The notes under the pieces were generated by a model that was given only the letters and a program-made list of their open reading frames with translations, did not search any database and was not told the origin of the DNA. From Amycolatopsis decaplanina DSM 44594 (GTDB lineage: Bacteria; Actinomycetota; Actinomycetes; Mycobacteriales; Pseudonocardiaceae), in contig NZ_AOHO01000058.1 of the NCBI RefSeq assembly GCF_000342005.1, positions 248,001 through 312,000 on the forward strand: a stretch of 64,000 nucleotides of DNA, in the 5' to 3' direction. Both the position numbers and the translations under genes were made by a program. Positions 8,210 through 17,062 of this stretch are shown here, piece after piece; position 1 is the stretch's first letter; each line of letters starts with the position of its first letter.

Positions 8210-9447
8210 CCCGCCGGGTGGTGATCACCGGCATGGCCGTGCTCGCGCCCGGCGGAAATGGGGTCCGGGCCTTCTGGGACCTCATCAGTTCCGGACGGAC
8301 GGCGACCAGGCCGATCACTCTCTTCGACGCCAGTGGTTTCCGTTCGCGTATCGCGGGCGAAGTCGACTTCGACGGCGGTCCAGCCGAGCTACGGCACTTG
8401 GACCGAGCGGTGCGCTTCGCCGTCCTGTGCGCACAGGACGCGTTGCTGGACAGCGGAATCACCGTGGACGAGTTTCCCGCCCATCGGATCGGCGTCGGCA
8501 TCGGCACCGCGGTGGGGTGCACCACGGGGCTCGACCGGGAATACGCCGTGGTGAGCGACTCCGGCCGCTCATGGCTGGTCGACCATACGAAAGCGGTCCC
8601 TCAACTGTTCGACTATCTCGTCCCTACCTCGTTCGCGGCCGAGGTCGCCTGGGCGGTCGGCGCGGAAGGTCCGGCGAGTGTCATCTCCACCGGCTGCACC
8701 TCCGGCCTGGACGCGATCGGCTACGGCTGCGAACTCATCCGGGAAGGCAGTGTCGACGTCGTCATTGCCGGCGCCTCGGACGCGCCGATCTCTCCCATCA
8801 CCGTGGCCTGCTTCGATGCCTTGAAGGCCACATCGACGAACAACGAGTATCCCGGCGAGGCCTCCCGCCCGTTCGACCGGAACAGGGACGGCTTCGTTCT
8901 CGCCGAGGGGGCCGCCGTGTTCGTACTGGAAGAGCTGGCACACGCCCGGCGTCGCGGCGCCCGGATCCAGGCCGAGGTCACCGGCTACGCGACTCGCTGC
9001 AACGCACACCACATGACCGGTCTGCACCACGAAGGCCGTGAAATGGCCGAAGCCATCCGGGCGGCCATGGCCGAAGCCCGGATCTGGGCCGGTGACATCG
9101 ACTACATCAACGCGCACGGGTCCGGCACCCGGCAGAACGACCGCCACGAAACCGCCGCCTTCAAACGAGCACTCGGAGACCACGCCTACCGGACACCGGT
9201 CAGTTCGATCAAATCGATGGTCGGTCATTCGCTGGGAGCCATCGGTTCCATCGAGTTGGCCGCCTCGGCGCTCGTCCTCGAACACAACCTGGTACCGCCG
9301 ACGGCCAATCTTCACGAAGCCGATCCCGAGTGCGACCTCGACTACGTGCCCTTGGTCGCGCGGGAACAGGACACCGACGCGGTCCTCTGCGTCGGGAGCG
9401 GATTCGGGGGATTCCAGAGCGCGGTCATCCTGGAACGCGCGGCATGA
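8206..9447 (+). CDS. type II PKS ketosynthase alpha
   Basis: A 413-residue KS-alpha that elongates the poly-beta-ketone chain on the ACP with its CLF partner. The nucleophile is Cys164 in ISTGCTSGLDAIG; the catalytic histidines are in YINAHGSGTRQND and SIKSMVGHSLGA. ATG at 8206 overlaps the cupin stop, and its own stop overlaps the KS-beta start, so cupin, KS-alpha and CLF are translationally coupled. The gene order matches tcmJKLMN and whiE. Confidence 0.98.
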   Translation: MTRRVVITGMAVLAPGGNGVRAFWDLISSGRTATRPITLFDASGFRSRIAGEVDFDGGPAELRHLDRAVRFAVLCAQDALLDSGITVDEFPAHRIGVGIGTAVGCTTGLDREYAVVSDSGRSWLVDHTKAVPQLFDYLVPTSFAAEVAWAVGAEGPASVISTGCTSGLDAIGYGCELIREGSVDVVIAGASDAPISPITVACFDALKATSTNNEYPGEASRPFDRNRDGFVLAEGAAVFVLEELAHARRRGARIQAEVTGYATRCNAHHMTGLHHEGREMAEAIRAAMAEARIWAGDIDYINAHGSGTRQNDRHETAAFKRALGDHAYRTPVSSIKSMVGHSLGAIGSIELAASALVLEHNLVPPTANLHEADPECDLDYVPLVAREQDTDAVLCVGSGFGGFQSAVILERAA

Positions 9448-10670
9448 GCACCGGAGTCAGGGCGGTCATCACCGGGATCGGTGTCGTCGCTCCCAACGGG
9501 CTGAGTACCGAGGACTATTGGTCGGCCACTGTCAAAGGGCGTAGCGGACTCGACCGGATCAACCGGTTCGAGCCCTCGCGCTACCCGGTCCGCGTGGCGG
9601 GCGAAATCTCCTCCTTCACGCCGGAGGAGCACCTCCCGAACCGGTTGCTACCGCAGACCGACAGGGTCACCCAGCTCGCGCTCACCGCGTCGGACAGCGC
9701 GCTGCGTGATGCCGGCTTGAGCACGGAGACCCTCCCCGACTACGCCATGGGGGTTGTGACCTCGACGGCTGCGGGAGGCTTCGAGTTCGGCCAGGGTGAA
9801 CTCGCGAAACTGTGGGGCAAAGGTCCTCGGTTCGTCAGCGCGTACCAATCCTTCGCCTGGTTCTACGCCGTGAACACGGGCCAGATCTCGATCCGTCACG
9901 GTCTTCGCGGCCACAGTACCGCCGTGGTGACCGAGCAGGCGGGGGGTCTCGACTCCATCGGGCACGCGCGCCGGCTGCTCCGCAGCGGTGCCATGATCTC
10001 CGCGGTGACGGGTGGAGCCGATTCCCTGCAGTGTCCCTGGGGACTGGTCGCCCAACTGCCCAACGGTCGCCTCAGTCACCGGGAGGACCCCCGCACCGCG
10101 TACCTCCCGTTCAGCGCCGAAGCTTCCGGGTACGTTCCAGGCGAAGGCGGAGCCATCCTCGTGATGGAGGACCTCGTGATGGCGCGCGAACGCGGTGCTC
10201 CGACGATCTACGGGGAGGTGGCCGGCTATTCCGCGACATTCGATCCGCCACCCGGCAGCGGCCGCCCTGGCACGCTGGTGAAGGCGATCGAAACGGCGCT
10301 CTCTGACGCGGATGTCGAACCCTCCTCCGTCGGTGTCGTCTTCGCGGACGCTGTGGGCGTGCCGGAGTCGGACGATGCCGAGGCACGAGCGATCCGCTCG
10401 ATCTTCGGCCGGCACGGGGTTCCGGTCACCGCCCCGAAGAGCATGACCGGCCGACTGTACGCGGGCGGGTCGGCCCTTGACGTCGCGACAGCCCTGCTGG
10501 CTTTGGGCGCGAGGGTCGTTCCCCCGACGATCGGCACCGAACACGTCAGCGCCGACTACGGCATCGACCTCGTAGCTGGCGGCAGCAGACCCTTGCACGG
10601 TCACCACGCCATGGTCATCAGCCGGGGCGCGAAGGGGTTCAATTCCGTCATGGTACTGAGAAAGGGATGA
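9444..10670 (+). CDS. type II PKS chain length factor (KS-beta)
   Basis: A 408-residue ketosynthase homologue in which the active Cys is replaced by Gln165 in VVTEQAGGLDSIG, the hallmark of chain length factors. It dimerises with KS-alpha, sets chain length and primes by malonyl-ACP decarboxylation. Start ATG overlaps the KS-alpha stop by four bases. Chain length cannot be read directly; the gating residues need an alignment with TcmL, WhiE-IV and pentangular CLFs. Confidence 0.97.
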   Translation: MSTGVRAVITGIGVVAPNGLSTEDYWSATVKGRSGLDRINRFEPSRYPVRVAGEISSFTPEEHLPNRLLPQTDRVTQLALTASDSALRDAGLSTETLPDYAMGVVTSTAAGGFEFGQGELAKLWGKGPRFVSAYQSFAWFYAVNTGQISIRHGLRGHSTAVVTEQAGGLDSIGHARRLLRSGAMISAVTGGADSLQCPWGLVAQLPNGRLSHREDPRTAYLPFSAEASGYVPGEGGAILVMEDLVMARERGAPTIYGEVAGYSATFDPPPGSGRPGTLVKAIETALSDADVEPSSVGVVFADAVGVPESDDAEARAIRSIFGRHGVPVTAPKSMTGRLYAGGSALDVATALLALGARVVPPTIGTEHVSADYGIDLVAGGSRPLHGHHAMVISRGAKGFNSVMVLRKG

Positions 10671-10671
10671 A

Positions 10672-10992
10672 GTGCAGACTTTCACAGTCGAAATGTTGCT
10701 GGCTGTCACCCGTGAATGTGCCGGGGAACCGGACGAGACGATAAGCGCCGCCGATGTCCGGTCGCGAACCTTTCGCGATCTCGGATACGACTCTGTCGCC
10801 CTCATCGAAGTGATCGCCAGGCTATCCCACGAATTCGATCTTACGATTCCTGACGACGTGGCACCGGAAGACCGCACTCCCGAAAATCTCGTCGACCTGA
10901 TCAATGCCGCACTGACGGAGGATTCGCAATGCCGGCCAACATCGACAACACCATCCACATCGATGCACCGATCGACTTCGTATGGCGAATGA
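10672..10992 (+). CDS. acyl carrier protein of the type II PKS
   Basis: A 106-residue ACP with the phosphopantetheine Ser41 in FRDLGYDSVALIEV. It starts at a GTG one base after the CLF stop. The four-helix fold ends near residue 84 (LVDLINAAL); the remaining Ser/Thr-rich tail is read out of frame over the start of the aromatase gene, giving a 64-bp overlap. That tail is longer than in normal ACPs of about 85-90 residues and may be translational read-on rather than functional sequence. Confidence 0.95.
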   Translation: MQTFTVEMLLAVTRECAGEPDETISAADVRSRTFRDLGYDSVALIEVIARLSHEFDLTIPDDVAPEDRTPENLVDLINAALTEDSQCRPTSTTPSTSMHRSTSYGE

Positions 10993-11399
10993 CCAACGAG
11001 GTCGAATCCTGGCCCTCACTATTCAGCGAGTACGAGTCGGTGAACGTCCTCCACCGAGAGGGATCGACCATCCGCTTCCGCCTGTCCACCAAGCCTGACG
11101 CGGACGGCACCACCTGGACCTGGGTCTCCGATCGCACGGCCGACGAGCAGAACCGGACAGTGCACGCGCACCGGGTCGAGACCGGCCCGTTCCGGTTCAT
11201 GAACATCCGCTGGTTCTACACCGAGTCGGGAACGGGAACGAAAATGCGCTGGGCCCAGGAGTTCAGTATGCGCCCCGACGCGAAGGTCGACGACGAGACA
11301 ATGGCCGAGCACCTCCAGCGGCGAACGGTCGCGCAGATGGCCCACGTGAAGAAGAAGGTCGAAGAGGAATTCCGACGGTCACCACGTGCCCGCGCCTGA
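10929..11399 (+). CDS. aromatase/cyclase, SRPBCC (TcmN N-domain/WhiE-VI type)
   Basis: A 156-residue single-domain START/SRPBCC cyclase, beginning MPANIDNTIHIDAPIDFVW, with the helix-grip pattern NEVESWPSLFSEYESV and a C-terminal helix MAEHLQRRTVAQMAHVKKKV. Mono-domain members act on non-reduced chains and set first-ring closure (C9-C14 in TcmN and WhiE). GGAGGA lies before the ATG. The O-methyltransferase fused to TcmN is absent here; separate methyltransferases at 1507 and 13288 may do that job. Confidence 0.95.
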   Translation: MPANIDNTIHIDAPIDFVWRMTNEVESWPSLFSEYESVNVLHREGSTIRFRLSTKPDADGTTWTWVSDRTADEQNRTVHAHRVETGPFRFMNIRWFYTESGTGTKMRWAQEFSMRPDAKVDDETMAEHLQRRTVAQMAHVKKKVEEEFRRSPRARA

Positions 11400-11431
11400 T
11401 CACTCGATCCACCGGAACGAAAGGTATTACC

Positions 11432-13249
11432 GTGCGGTTCAGTGTGCTGGGCAACCTCGAAGTCCGCTCACCACGGGGGGACGAAGTTCATCTTCCCCCC
11501 AAAATCCGGACCGTTCTCTCCCTGCTGCTGATCCGCCGCGGCGAGGTGGTGTCGGTCCAGCAGCTGATCGACGAGGTCTGGCCGTTCGAGCCGCCTCGCA
11601 CCGCGCCCGCGACGATCCAGACCTACATCTATCAGCTCCGTAAGGTGCTCGACGGTGCCTGGTGCGGCGAACCGCACGGGGCCACGTTGTCGACGGCGAG
11701 TTCTGGATACGTACTGAGAGTGGCGGCGGAGGACATCGACGCCGTCGCCTTCGAACGCCGTTTCCTGGCCGCGAGCAGGAGCTTTCACAGTGGCGACTAC
11801 GAACCGGCGGAAGGGGCACTCGACGCGGCCATGGCATTGTGGCGCGCCGAGGCGTTCGCCGACGTCCCCCGCGGCTCGCTGCTCGAGGCCTACTCGACAC
11901 AACTCGAAGAGGCCCGGACGCAAGCACTCGAGCTTCACATCGACATCAGCCTGAAACTGGGCCGTCATCTCGAAGCGGTGCGACGTCTCAAGGGGCTTGC
12001 GGTCGCCCAACCCTTGAACGAAGGTGTCCACACCAAACTCATGCACGTCCTCAATCGGCTGGGACGCCGTGACGAAGCGCTCACCGTCTATCTTAGGTTC
12101 CGCAGGTCGCTGGCCACCGAATTGGGGATCGAGCCCTCCCCCGCGGCCGAAGAGGTACACCGCAGGCTTCTCGCCGGCGACTTCACCACCTCGGACCGGA
12201 CAAGTGTGCCATCGGCCGGCCAAGGTTTCTTCGTGGCGCCGGCACAGTTGCCGCCCGGCACGACGGACTTCGTCGGGCGCGAGCAGCAGCTCTCCACTCT
12301 GGGGCGGCTGCTCGGTCGTCACGGTGATGGCTCGCGACTGGTTACCCTCACTGGGATGGCCGGTGTTGGAAAGACCGCGCTGGCCGTCCACCACGCCCAC
12401 ACGCTTCGACGCACCTTCGCCGACGGACAGTTCTTCGCCACTTTGCGCCAAGCGGGGGCGAAACCGGTGGACCCGTCGGTGGTGCTCGGTGAGTTCTTGC
12501 ACGCCATCGGTTTCCGCGCGGAACAGGTACCGGCCACAGTGGAGGCGCGCGGCAGGCTGTTCCGGAGCTGGTGCGCCGATCGCGACGTCTTCGTTCTCCT
12601 CGACGACGCAGCTTCGGAGGAACAGGTCAGGCATCTGCTGCCGGCCGGCGCGCGCTGCGGGGTACTGGTGACCAGCCGCTCTCCGCTGTACGGGCTGGGC
12701 GGGAAAACCGTGGACATCGAGCCCTTGCCCACCGGAGACGCGGTCACGCTGCTCGGCAGACTGGTCGGCATGCCCAAGACGGAGATCGAGCGACGTACCG
12801 TCCGGGAAATGGTGTCCCTGTGCGAGAACCTGCCATTGAACATCCGGGCGATGGGCGCGAAGGCCGCGACACAAGGTCATCTGCCCTTGGACAAGCTCGC
12901 GGCGAGACTGGCGGATCGCCAGTACCGGCTCGACGAGTTCAAATGCGGAGACCTCGATCTCCGCGGCAGGCTGACGCGCAGCTACGAGAGCCTCAGCGAC
13001 CGTGCGCGGCGAATCCTGCGGCTACTGGGCAGGTACGCGGCGAGGTTGTTCACCGCGGACGACGTGGCGCCGCTGCTCAAACTGGACCTGGTACAGACCG
13101 AGATGGTGCTGGAGGAGATCTTCGCCGAACGATTGGTACTAGCGGGCAGCTCCGGCCTGGACCGCGATCACTATGTCCTCCTGGAGTCGACCAGGATATT
13201 CCTGATGGAACAAGAGGGTGATGCCGCCACGCCCGCCGAAGCGTCCTGA
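11432..13249 (+). CDS. SARP transcriptional activator with NB-ARC ATPase domain
   Basis: A 605-residue AfsR-like regulator. Residues 1-90 form the SARP winged-helix DNA-binding domain (MRFSVLGNLEVRSPRGDEVH), and about 95-245 are the bacterial transcriptional activation domain. An NB-ARC NTPase follows, with Walker A GMAGVGKTALAV near residue 310 and VFVLLDDAASEEQ as Walker B. A winged-helix region ends the protein; the C-terminal TPR domain of AfsR is missing. GTG start with GAAAGG upstream. It lies directly downstream of the aromatase on the same strand and probably activates this cluster. Confidence 0.92.
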   Translation: MRFSVLGNLEVRSPRGDEVHLPPKIRTVLSLLLIRRGEVVSVQQLIDEVWPFEPPRTAPATIQTYIYQLRKVLDGAWCGEPHGATLSTASSGYVLRVAAEDIDAVAFERRFLAASRSFHSGDYEPAEGALDAAMALWRAEAFADVPRGSLLEAYSTQLEEARTQALELHIDISLKLGRHLEAVRRLKGLAVAQPLNEGVHTKLMHVLNRLGRRDEALTVYLRFRRSLATELGIEPSPAAEEVHRRLLAGDFTTSDRTSVPSAGQGFFVAPAQLPPGTTDFVGREQQLSTLGRLLGRHGDGSRLVTLTGMAGVGKTALAVHHAHTLRRTFADGQFFATLRQAGAKPVDPSVVLGEFLHAIGFRAEQVPATVEARGRLFRSWCADRDVFVLLDDAASEEQVRHLLPAGARCGVLVTSRSPLYGLGGKTVDIEPLPTGDAVTLLGRLVGMPKTEIERRTVREMVSLCENLPLNIRAMGAKAATQGHLPLDKLAARLADRQYRLDEFKCGDLDLRGRLTRSYESLSDRARRILRLLGRYAARLFTADDVAPLLKLDLVQTEMVLEEIFAERLVLAGSSGLDRDHYVLLESTRIFLMEQEGDAATPAEAS

Positions 13250-13264
13250 ATGGCGGCATCACCC
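13216..13264. terminator. bidirectional hairpin terminator between SARP and methyltransferase
   Basis: Perfect 14-bp arms at 13216-13229 and 13251-13264 flank a 21-base loop. The left arm is within the last codons of the SARP gene and the loop contains its stop codon. It separates convergent genes ending at 13249 and 13288. Confidence 0.7.
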
Positions 13265-13287
13265 CTGGCCGAAACCTGGCGCACGAC

Positions 13288-14121
13288 TCACTTCACCGCG
13301 TCGACCCACCACAATCTGCCTTCGCCGACGATCGCCCGATCGAGTACAGGTGGCAACGTCCTGCTCCACAGCCGGGCGAGCTCGGCCGGATCGGCCACCT
13401 TCGCCGACCAGCCATGCCGCTTCAGCCAGCCCGCCGGATCGTCCACGGTCGATCTCCACAACGCGGCGATGTTCTTTGCCGGTCCGGACCGCGCGGTCCG
13501 CGAAATGACACTGTTGAGATGTTCGGCTCCCAGCCGGCTCGACGGGGCCGACAGTTCACCGATGCGGGTCAGCAACCGATCGTTGTCCTCCGTGCTGAAA
13601 TACGGAAGCAGCCCTTCGACCAGCCATGCCGTCGCGGTTCCGGGGTCGAACCCCGCTGCGATCAACCGCTCCGGCCAGGCGGTGCGGAGGTCCGCCGGGA
13701 TCAAGACTCGCCCGTTTTGCCTTGTCTCTTCCCGCTGCTCCAGGACACGACGTTTGAAGTCGATGATTTCCGGCAGGTCGATTTCGAAAACCGGAATGTC
13801 GACGGGCAGGGATAACCGCTCACTACGGGAGTCGAGCCCTGCGGCGAGGACGACCACCTGCTCGAGACCGTGTCGTGCGGTCGCGTCGGTCAGCCAGTCG
13901 TCGAAGTAGCGCGTGCGGAACGCCATGTAGTCTTTCATGACCGGCGCACGTTCACCGAGCGAAGGAACGGAGTCCAGCCCCGACGGGAATCCGGCCCGTA
14001 CGAACAACTCCGCCTGGCCGTCCGCGAAAAGCCGATCGTCACGGAGGCTCTCCCGGTACCGTTCCAGCGCTACCACCAGCGCGGTGAACCCGACTTCGGA
14101 CAAACCCGCGTTCGGCCGCAT
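13288..14121 (-). CDS. SAM-dependent methyltransferase, leucine carboxyl methyltransferase-like
   Basis: A 277-residue protein of the LCMT-like family common in actinobacteria and in polyketide O-methylation. Motif I is VVVLAAGLDSRSERL and the acidic ribose-binding motif is VFEIDLPEIIDFK; WLVEGLLPYFS marks the central strand. It is the last gene of the long leftward operon, ten bases after ABM copy 4, so it probably methylates the polyketide. Confidence 0.88.
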   Translation of the reverse strand: MRPNAGLSEVGFTALVVALERYRESLRDDRLFADGQAELFVRAGFPSGLDSVPSLGERAPVMKDYMAFRTRYFDDWLTDATARHGLEQVVVLAAGLDSRSERLSLPVDIPVFEIDLPEIIDFKRRVLEQREETRQNGRVLIPADLRTAWPERLIAAGFDPGTATAWLVEGLLPYFSTEDNDRLLTRIGELSAPSSRLGAEHLNSVISRTARSGPAKNIAALWRSTVDDPAGWLKRHGWSAKVADPAELARLWSRTLPPVLDRAIVGEGRLWWVDAVK

Positions 14122-14130
14122 CGCCCCTCC

Positions 14131-14454
14131 CTAGACCGGCTCGGCAGTGTAGGCCACCCGGCAATGCACCTGTTCGATCGACGCGAGCCGTCGGCACTGG
14201 TGGATGTGGTCCTGCAGATCGGGATGCCTGTGCATGGCACGGAAGTCCTCTTCCGAACGCCACTGCGCGTAGTTCACCACCTTGGTTCCGTCCTTGCTGA
14301 GATGAAAATTCGCCGAGATGAAACCGGGAAGGCTCTTGATGATGCCCTCGGTCACACCGGACAGAATCTTCAACAGCGGTTGCTGGTCCTTCTCGTTCAC
14401 CGTGAACACGTTCACCACGGTGTAGATTTCTGGCTCGACAGAGATCGTTGCCAC
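14131..14454 (-). CDS. ABM-domain monooxygenase, copy 4
   Basis: A 107-residue ABM protein with TVVNVFTVNEKDQQPLLKI and the central TKVVNYAQWRS. Unlike copies 1-3 it is encoded in the leftward sugar operon, after the PfkB kinase. It begins MATISVEPEIYT, very like the MATISADQNYVT start of copy 1, which suggests duplication within the cluster. A phenol-to-quinone oxidation is likely. Confidence 0.92.
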   Translation of the reverse strand: MATISVEPEIYTVVNVFTVNEKDQQPLLKILSGVTEGIIKSLPGFISANFHLSKDGTKVVNYAQWRSEEDFRAMHRHPDLQDHIHQCRRLASIEQVHCRVAYTAEPV

Positions 14455-14490
14455 GAATCGTGCTCCGTTCTGCAGGGACGTCGTGCGAAT

Positions 14491-15390
14491 TCAGAGATAT
14501 TTCGCGGTGGTCAAGGCCTTGACCGCGAGACGATCGCCAAGGCCTCGCATACCGCGATCGGCGATCGATTCTTCTTGCCAGTCGACCAAGGTGCCGTCCA
14601 GAGCGACGGCCTGTCCGTAGGAGTCGGTGCCGAGTCGGCTCTGCACGACGCCCAATCCATAGCGAACACCGAGCTCCTCGGCGAGATACTTCATCCGGTC
14701 GGCGGTGGCCCCACGCAACCCGCGTGGCGAGTCAAGCAACTCGTCCAGTGTGTCCAGTTCGCCGACCACCCCGTCGATTCGTCCCAACATCCCGTCGACC
14801 TTCGCCAGTCCGCCGACGAGGTCGCGAAAACGGTGCGGGACCAAGTCGAGAACGACTTTGCTCCCTCGCGCCGCCATCTCCTCGCGGAGCGACCGCAGCA
14901 CTTGGAGCCGTTCACCTTGCGCACCGTTCAAACTGTGACCGGACAACCAGGTGCAGGAGGGTGCGTAGGGCTCGACGAGCCGAAGGAAGGAATCCAGGTG
15001 GTCCGCCGAGCTCATCCGAAGTCCCGAACGGCCGGGATAGACCATCAGGCGTTGCTTTTCCGGAAAGTAGGTCATCACACAAGTCGTCGTCGGTTGTCCA
15101 TCCACTCGCTGGATTCCTTCGGTGAGCAGGCCGGTGGACCCGATGTGGGATCGGACGAATTCTCCGGGAAGGTCGTCGCCCACCGCGGAGAGCACGAGGG
15201 GAACGACATCGGTCTGCGCCGTCAGCGATTCGGTGAACAGCCAAGCGCTCCCGCCGATGCGGAGCTCGCTCCCACAGTCGATGTTGACGTCTCTTCCGCT
15301 GGCCAGACGGGTCAGCACATCCGGATCGGGCAAGGAGGACAAGATGTCGACCGACAGGTCTCCCACCACGACGCAGGCGTCCCTATCCAT
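14491..15390 (-). CDS. PfkB-family sugar/nucleoside kinase
   Basis: A 299-residue ribokinase-superfamily protein. The N-terminal signature region reads CVVVGDLSVDILSSL with GGSAW replacing the usual GGN. The C-terminal anion hole, normally DTxGAGD, reads RGMRGLGD (Gly283-Asp286): the catalytic Asp is kept, but the first Asp/Thr and the Ala differ. Members phosphorylate ribose, fructose, adenosine or related groups; the substrate cannot be predicted. It overlaps the Nudix gene by 8 bp and is transcribed with the sugar genes, so phosphorylation of a sugar or nucleoside precursor is likely. Confidence 0.85.
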   Translation of the reverse strand: MDRDACVVVGDLSVDILSSLPDPDVLTRLASGRDVNIDCGSELRIGGSAWLFTESLTAQTDVVPLVLSAVGDDLPGEFVRSHIGSTGLLTEGIQRVDGQPTTTCVMTYFPEKQRLMVYPGRSGLRMSSADHLDSFLRLVEPYAPSCTWLSGHSLNGAQGERLQVLRSLREEMAARGSKVVLDLVPHRFRDLVGGLAKVDGMLGRIDGVVGELDTLDELLDSPRGLRGATADRMKYLAEELGVRYGLGVVQSRLGTDSYGQAVALDGTLVDWQEESIADRGMRGLGDRLAVKALTTAKYL

Positions 15391-15817
15391 GGGCGTCCAC
15401 CGAGCGGAGGGTGTCCAGCGCGCCGAGCACGGGGGCGCGAAGATCGAGGATCAGATCGTAGCCCGCGACCTCGGAGAGGTCAGCCCAATCGAACTCGTCG
15501 ATGTGATCGCTCTCGGTATGGCCGGCGAAGCTGACCGCCGCTTTCCCGATCACCGAGCATTCCCGTGCGACCGCGACCGCGGTCGTATCGTTCATCTTCC
15601 ACGACCACAGGGCCAAGGGCTTCCCCAGCCGAACATCCAAACCGGACTCTTCGAAAACCTCACGTTTGAGGTGGTCGTCAAGGCCCTCACCTGACTCCAT
15701 TCGCCCTCCGGGTACATCCCAGCGCAACGGCTGGCGTGGATCCAGGGCGTCCTTCCTGAGGAGTAGAAGCCTCCCCTCATTCACTATCAACGCCTTCTGC
15801 GCGAAGATCACCCTCAT
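15383..15817 (-). CDS. Nudix hydrolase
   Basis: A 144-residue Nudix protein with an intact box, GGRMESGEGLDD followed by KREVFEESGL (G-x5-E-x7-REVxEExGL). It hydrolyses a nucleoside diphosphate linked to another moiety, using Mg2+. The ATG at 15817 has GGGGAAGG upstream and gives the normal start, MRVIFAQKALIV; an alternative ATG at 15853 overlaps the aminotransferase stop as ATGA and would add 12 residues. It overlaps the PfkB gene. In this operon it may remove a nucleotide-sugar side product or process a nucleotide precursor. Confidence 0.88.
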   Translation of the reverse strand: MRVIFAQKALIVNEGRLLLLRKDALDPRQPLRWDVPGGRMESGEGLDDHLKREVFEESGLDVRLGKPLALWSWKMNDTTAVAVARECSVIGKAAVSFAGHTESDHIDEFDWADLSEVAGYDLILDLRAPVLGALDTLRSVDAHG

Positions 15818-15849
15818 ACGCCACCTTCCCCCAGCATATCTCGCAATGG

Positions 15850-16956
15850 TCATTTCAATGCTCGTGCCAGCGCGCCGATCGTGCGATCGATCTCGTCATC
15901 ACGCATCGATGCCCAGATCGGCAAGCAGAGGTGAGCCGCCGCGAAGGAATCCGCAAGCGGAAAGTTGTGATTACCCGCGAACTCTGCGAAGACAGGTTGT
16001 CGATGCAGCGGGACCGAGTAGACCCCGCCGGCAAGTGAAATATCTTCCGCGGCAAGGGCACGTGCGACCGCCTCCCGGCGGCCGGGCTCCTCGAGCAGTG
16101 CGATCGCCTTGTGCCCGCTCAGTCTGGAACCGGCGGGAACGACGGGAAATGAAATCCCTGGGACGTCCGCCAGGCCGGCACGATACCGTCGCAGGACTTC
16201 CGCGCGTGCACTCAAATTTTCTTCGAAACGCTTCAATTGCACGATGCCGAGAACGGCACCGGCTTCCGACATCCGCCAGCTGTTGCCCTCCACCTGATGA
16301 AGGCCGTCCGAGCCCTTTCCTTGATCTCGATAGATCCGCACGGTTCGCGCGAAGGCAGGCGACGGTGCGACGACGGCACCCCCTTCGAAGGTGGTCACCA
16401 CTTTCGTGGGGAAGAACGAGAACGCGGCCAGATCACCGTGGGCGCCCGCCGGCACACCGCCGAGTGACGAGCCGTGCGCGTGCGCCGCATCCTCGACCAG
16501 GGTGATTTCCCGGTCCCGCAGCAGTGTTTGGAGCCGAGGCAGGTCGGCGCTGAGGTGTCCCCCGATGTGCACGACCACCACCGCCGCCACAGCCGGCGTC
16601 AGCGATGCCTCGATCGAAGACGGCGAGAGAAACAGACCTCCGTCATAGAACACCGGTCTGCCACCGGCCGCCAGTACGGCGCGAGCGGTCGCGAAATTGG
16701 TGTTCGCAGGCACGAGCACTTCCCGGCCTTGCACTTCGAGACCCCGGAAGATGATCTCCAATGCCGTCGTACCGGTACTGACCGCGACCACTTCCCGGCC
16801 CGCGACGAACGACGCGAAGGTCTGCTCGAATTCGCTCGTCTTGGGTCCGAGAACGAAGCGCCCGGCCCGGAGGACCTCCTCGATACCGGCGAGCGCGGCA
16901 CCAATCTCGTCGTCGCCGAGTTCCACCTTGAACGGCGGAATGACAGCGTCAGTCAT
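15850..16956 (-). CDS. PLP-dependent sugar aminotransferase (DegT/DnrJ/EryC1 family)
   Basis: A 368-residue aminotransferase that would put an amino group on a keto-nucleotide sugar with glutamate or glutamine as donor. The PLP lysine is Lys185 in AFSFFPTKVVTTFEGG, and the cofactor Asp is in TLVEDAAHAHGSSLGG. ATG at 16956 is preceded by GGGGTGGGGAG; longer frames upstream would run into the dehydratase promoter and are rejected. It lies between a dehydratase-like gene and the Nudix gene. It implies an aminosugar, as in many anthracycline and pentangular glycosides. Confidence 0.95.
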   Translation of the reverse strand: MTDAVIPPFKVELGDDEIGAALAGIEEVLRAGRFVLGPKTSEFEQTFASFVAGREVVAVSTGTTALEIIFRGLEVQGREVLVPANTNFATARAVLAAGGRPVFYDGGLFLSPSSIEASLTPAVAAVVVVHIGGHLSADLPRLQTLLRDREITLVEDAAHAHGSSLGGVPAGAHGDLAAFSFFPTKVVTTFEGGAVVAPSPAFARTVRIYRDQGKGSDGLHQVEGNSWRMSEAGAVLGIVQLKRFEENLSARAEVLRRYRAGLADVPGISFPVVPAGSRLSGHKAIALLEEPGRREAVARALAAEDISLAGGVYSVPLHRQPVFAEFAGNHNFPLADSFAAAHLCLPIWASMRDDEIDRTIGALARALK

Positions 16957-17062
16957 ACTCCCCACCCCTTCGTCACACTCGGACCCCGGGGCGCTCGACG
17001 AGCACGGACAAGCCGGGCTCGGCGCAGCCAGCAGATCCGACCGCGCCGACGCCGCCCCTTCG

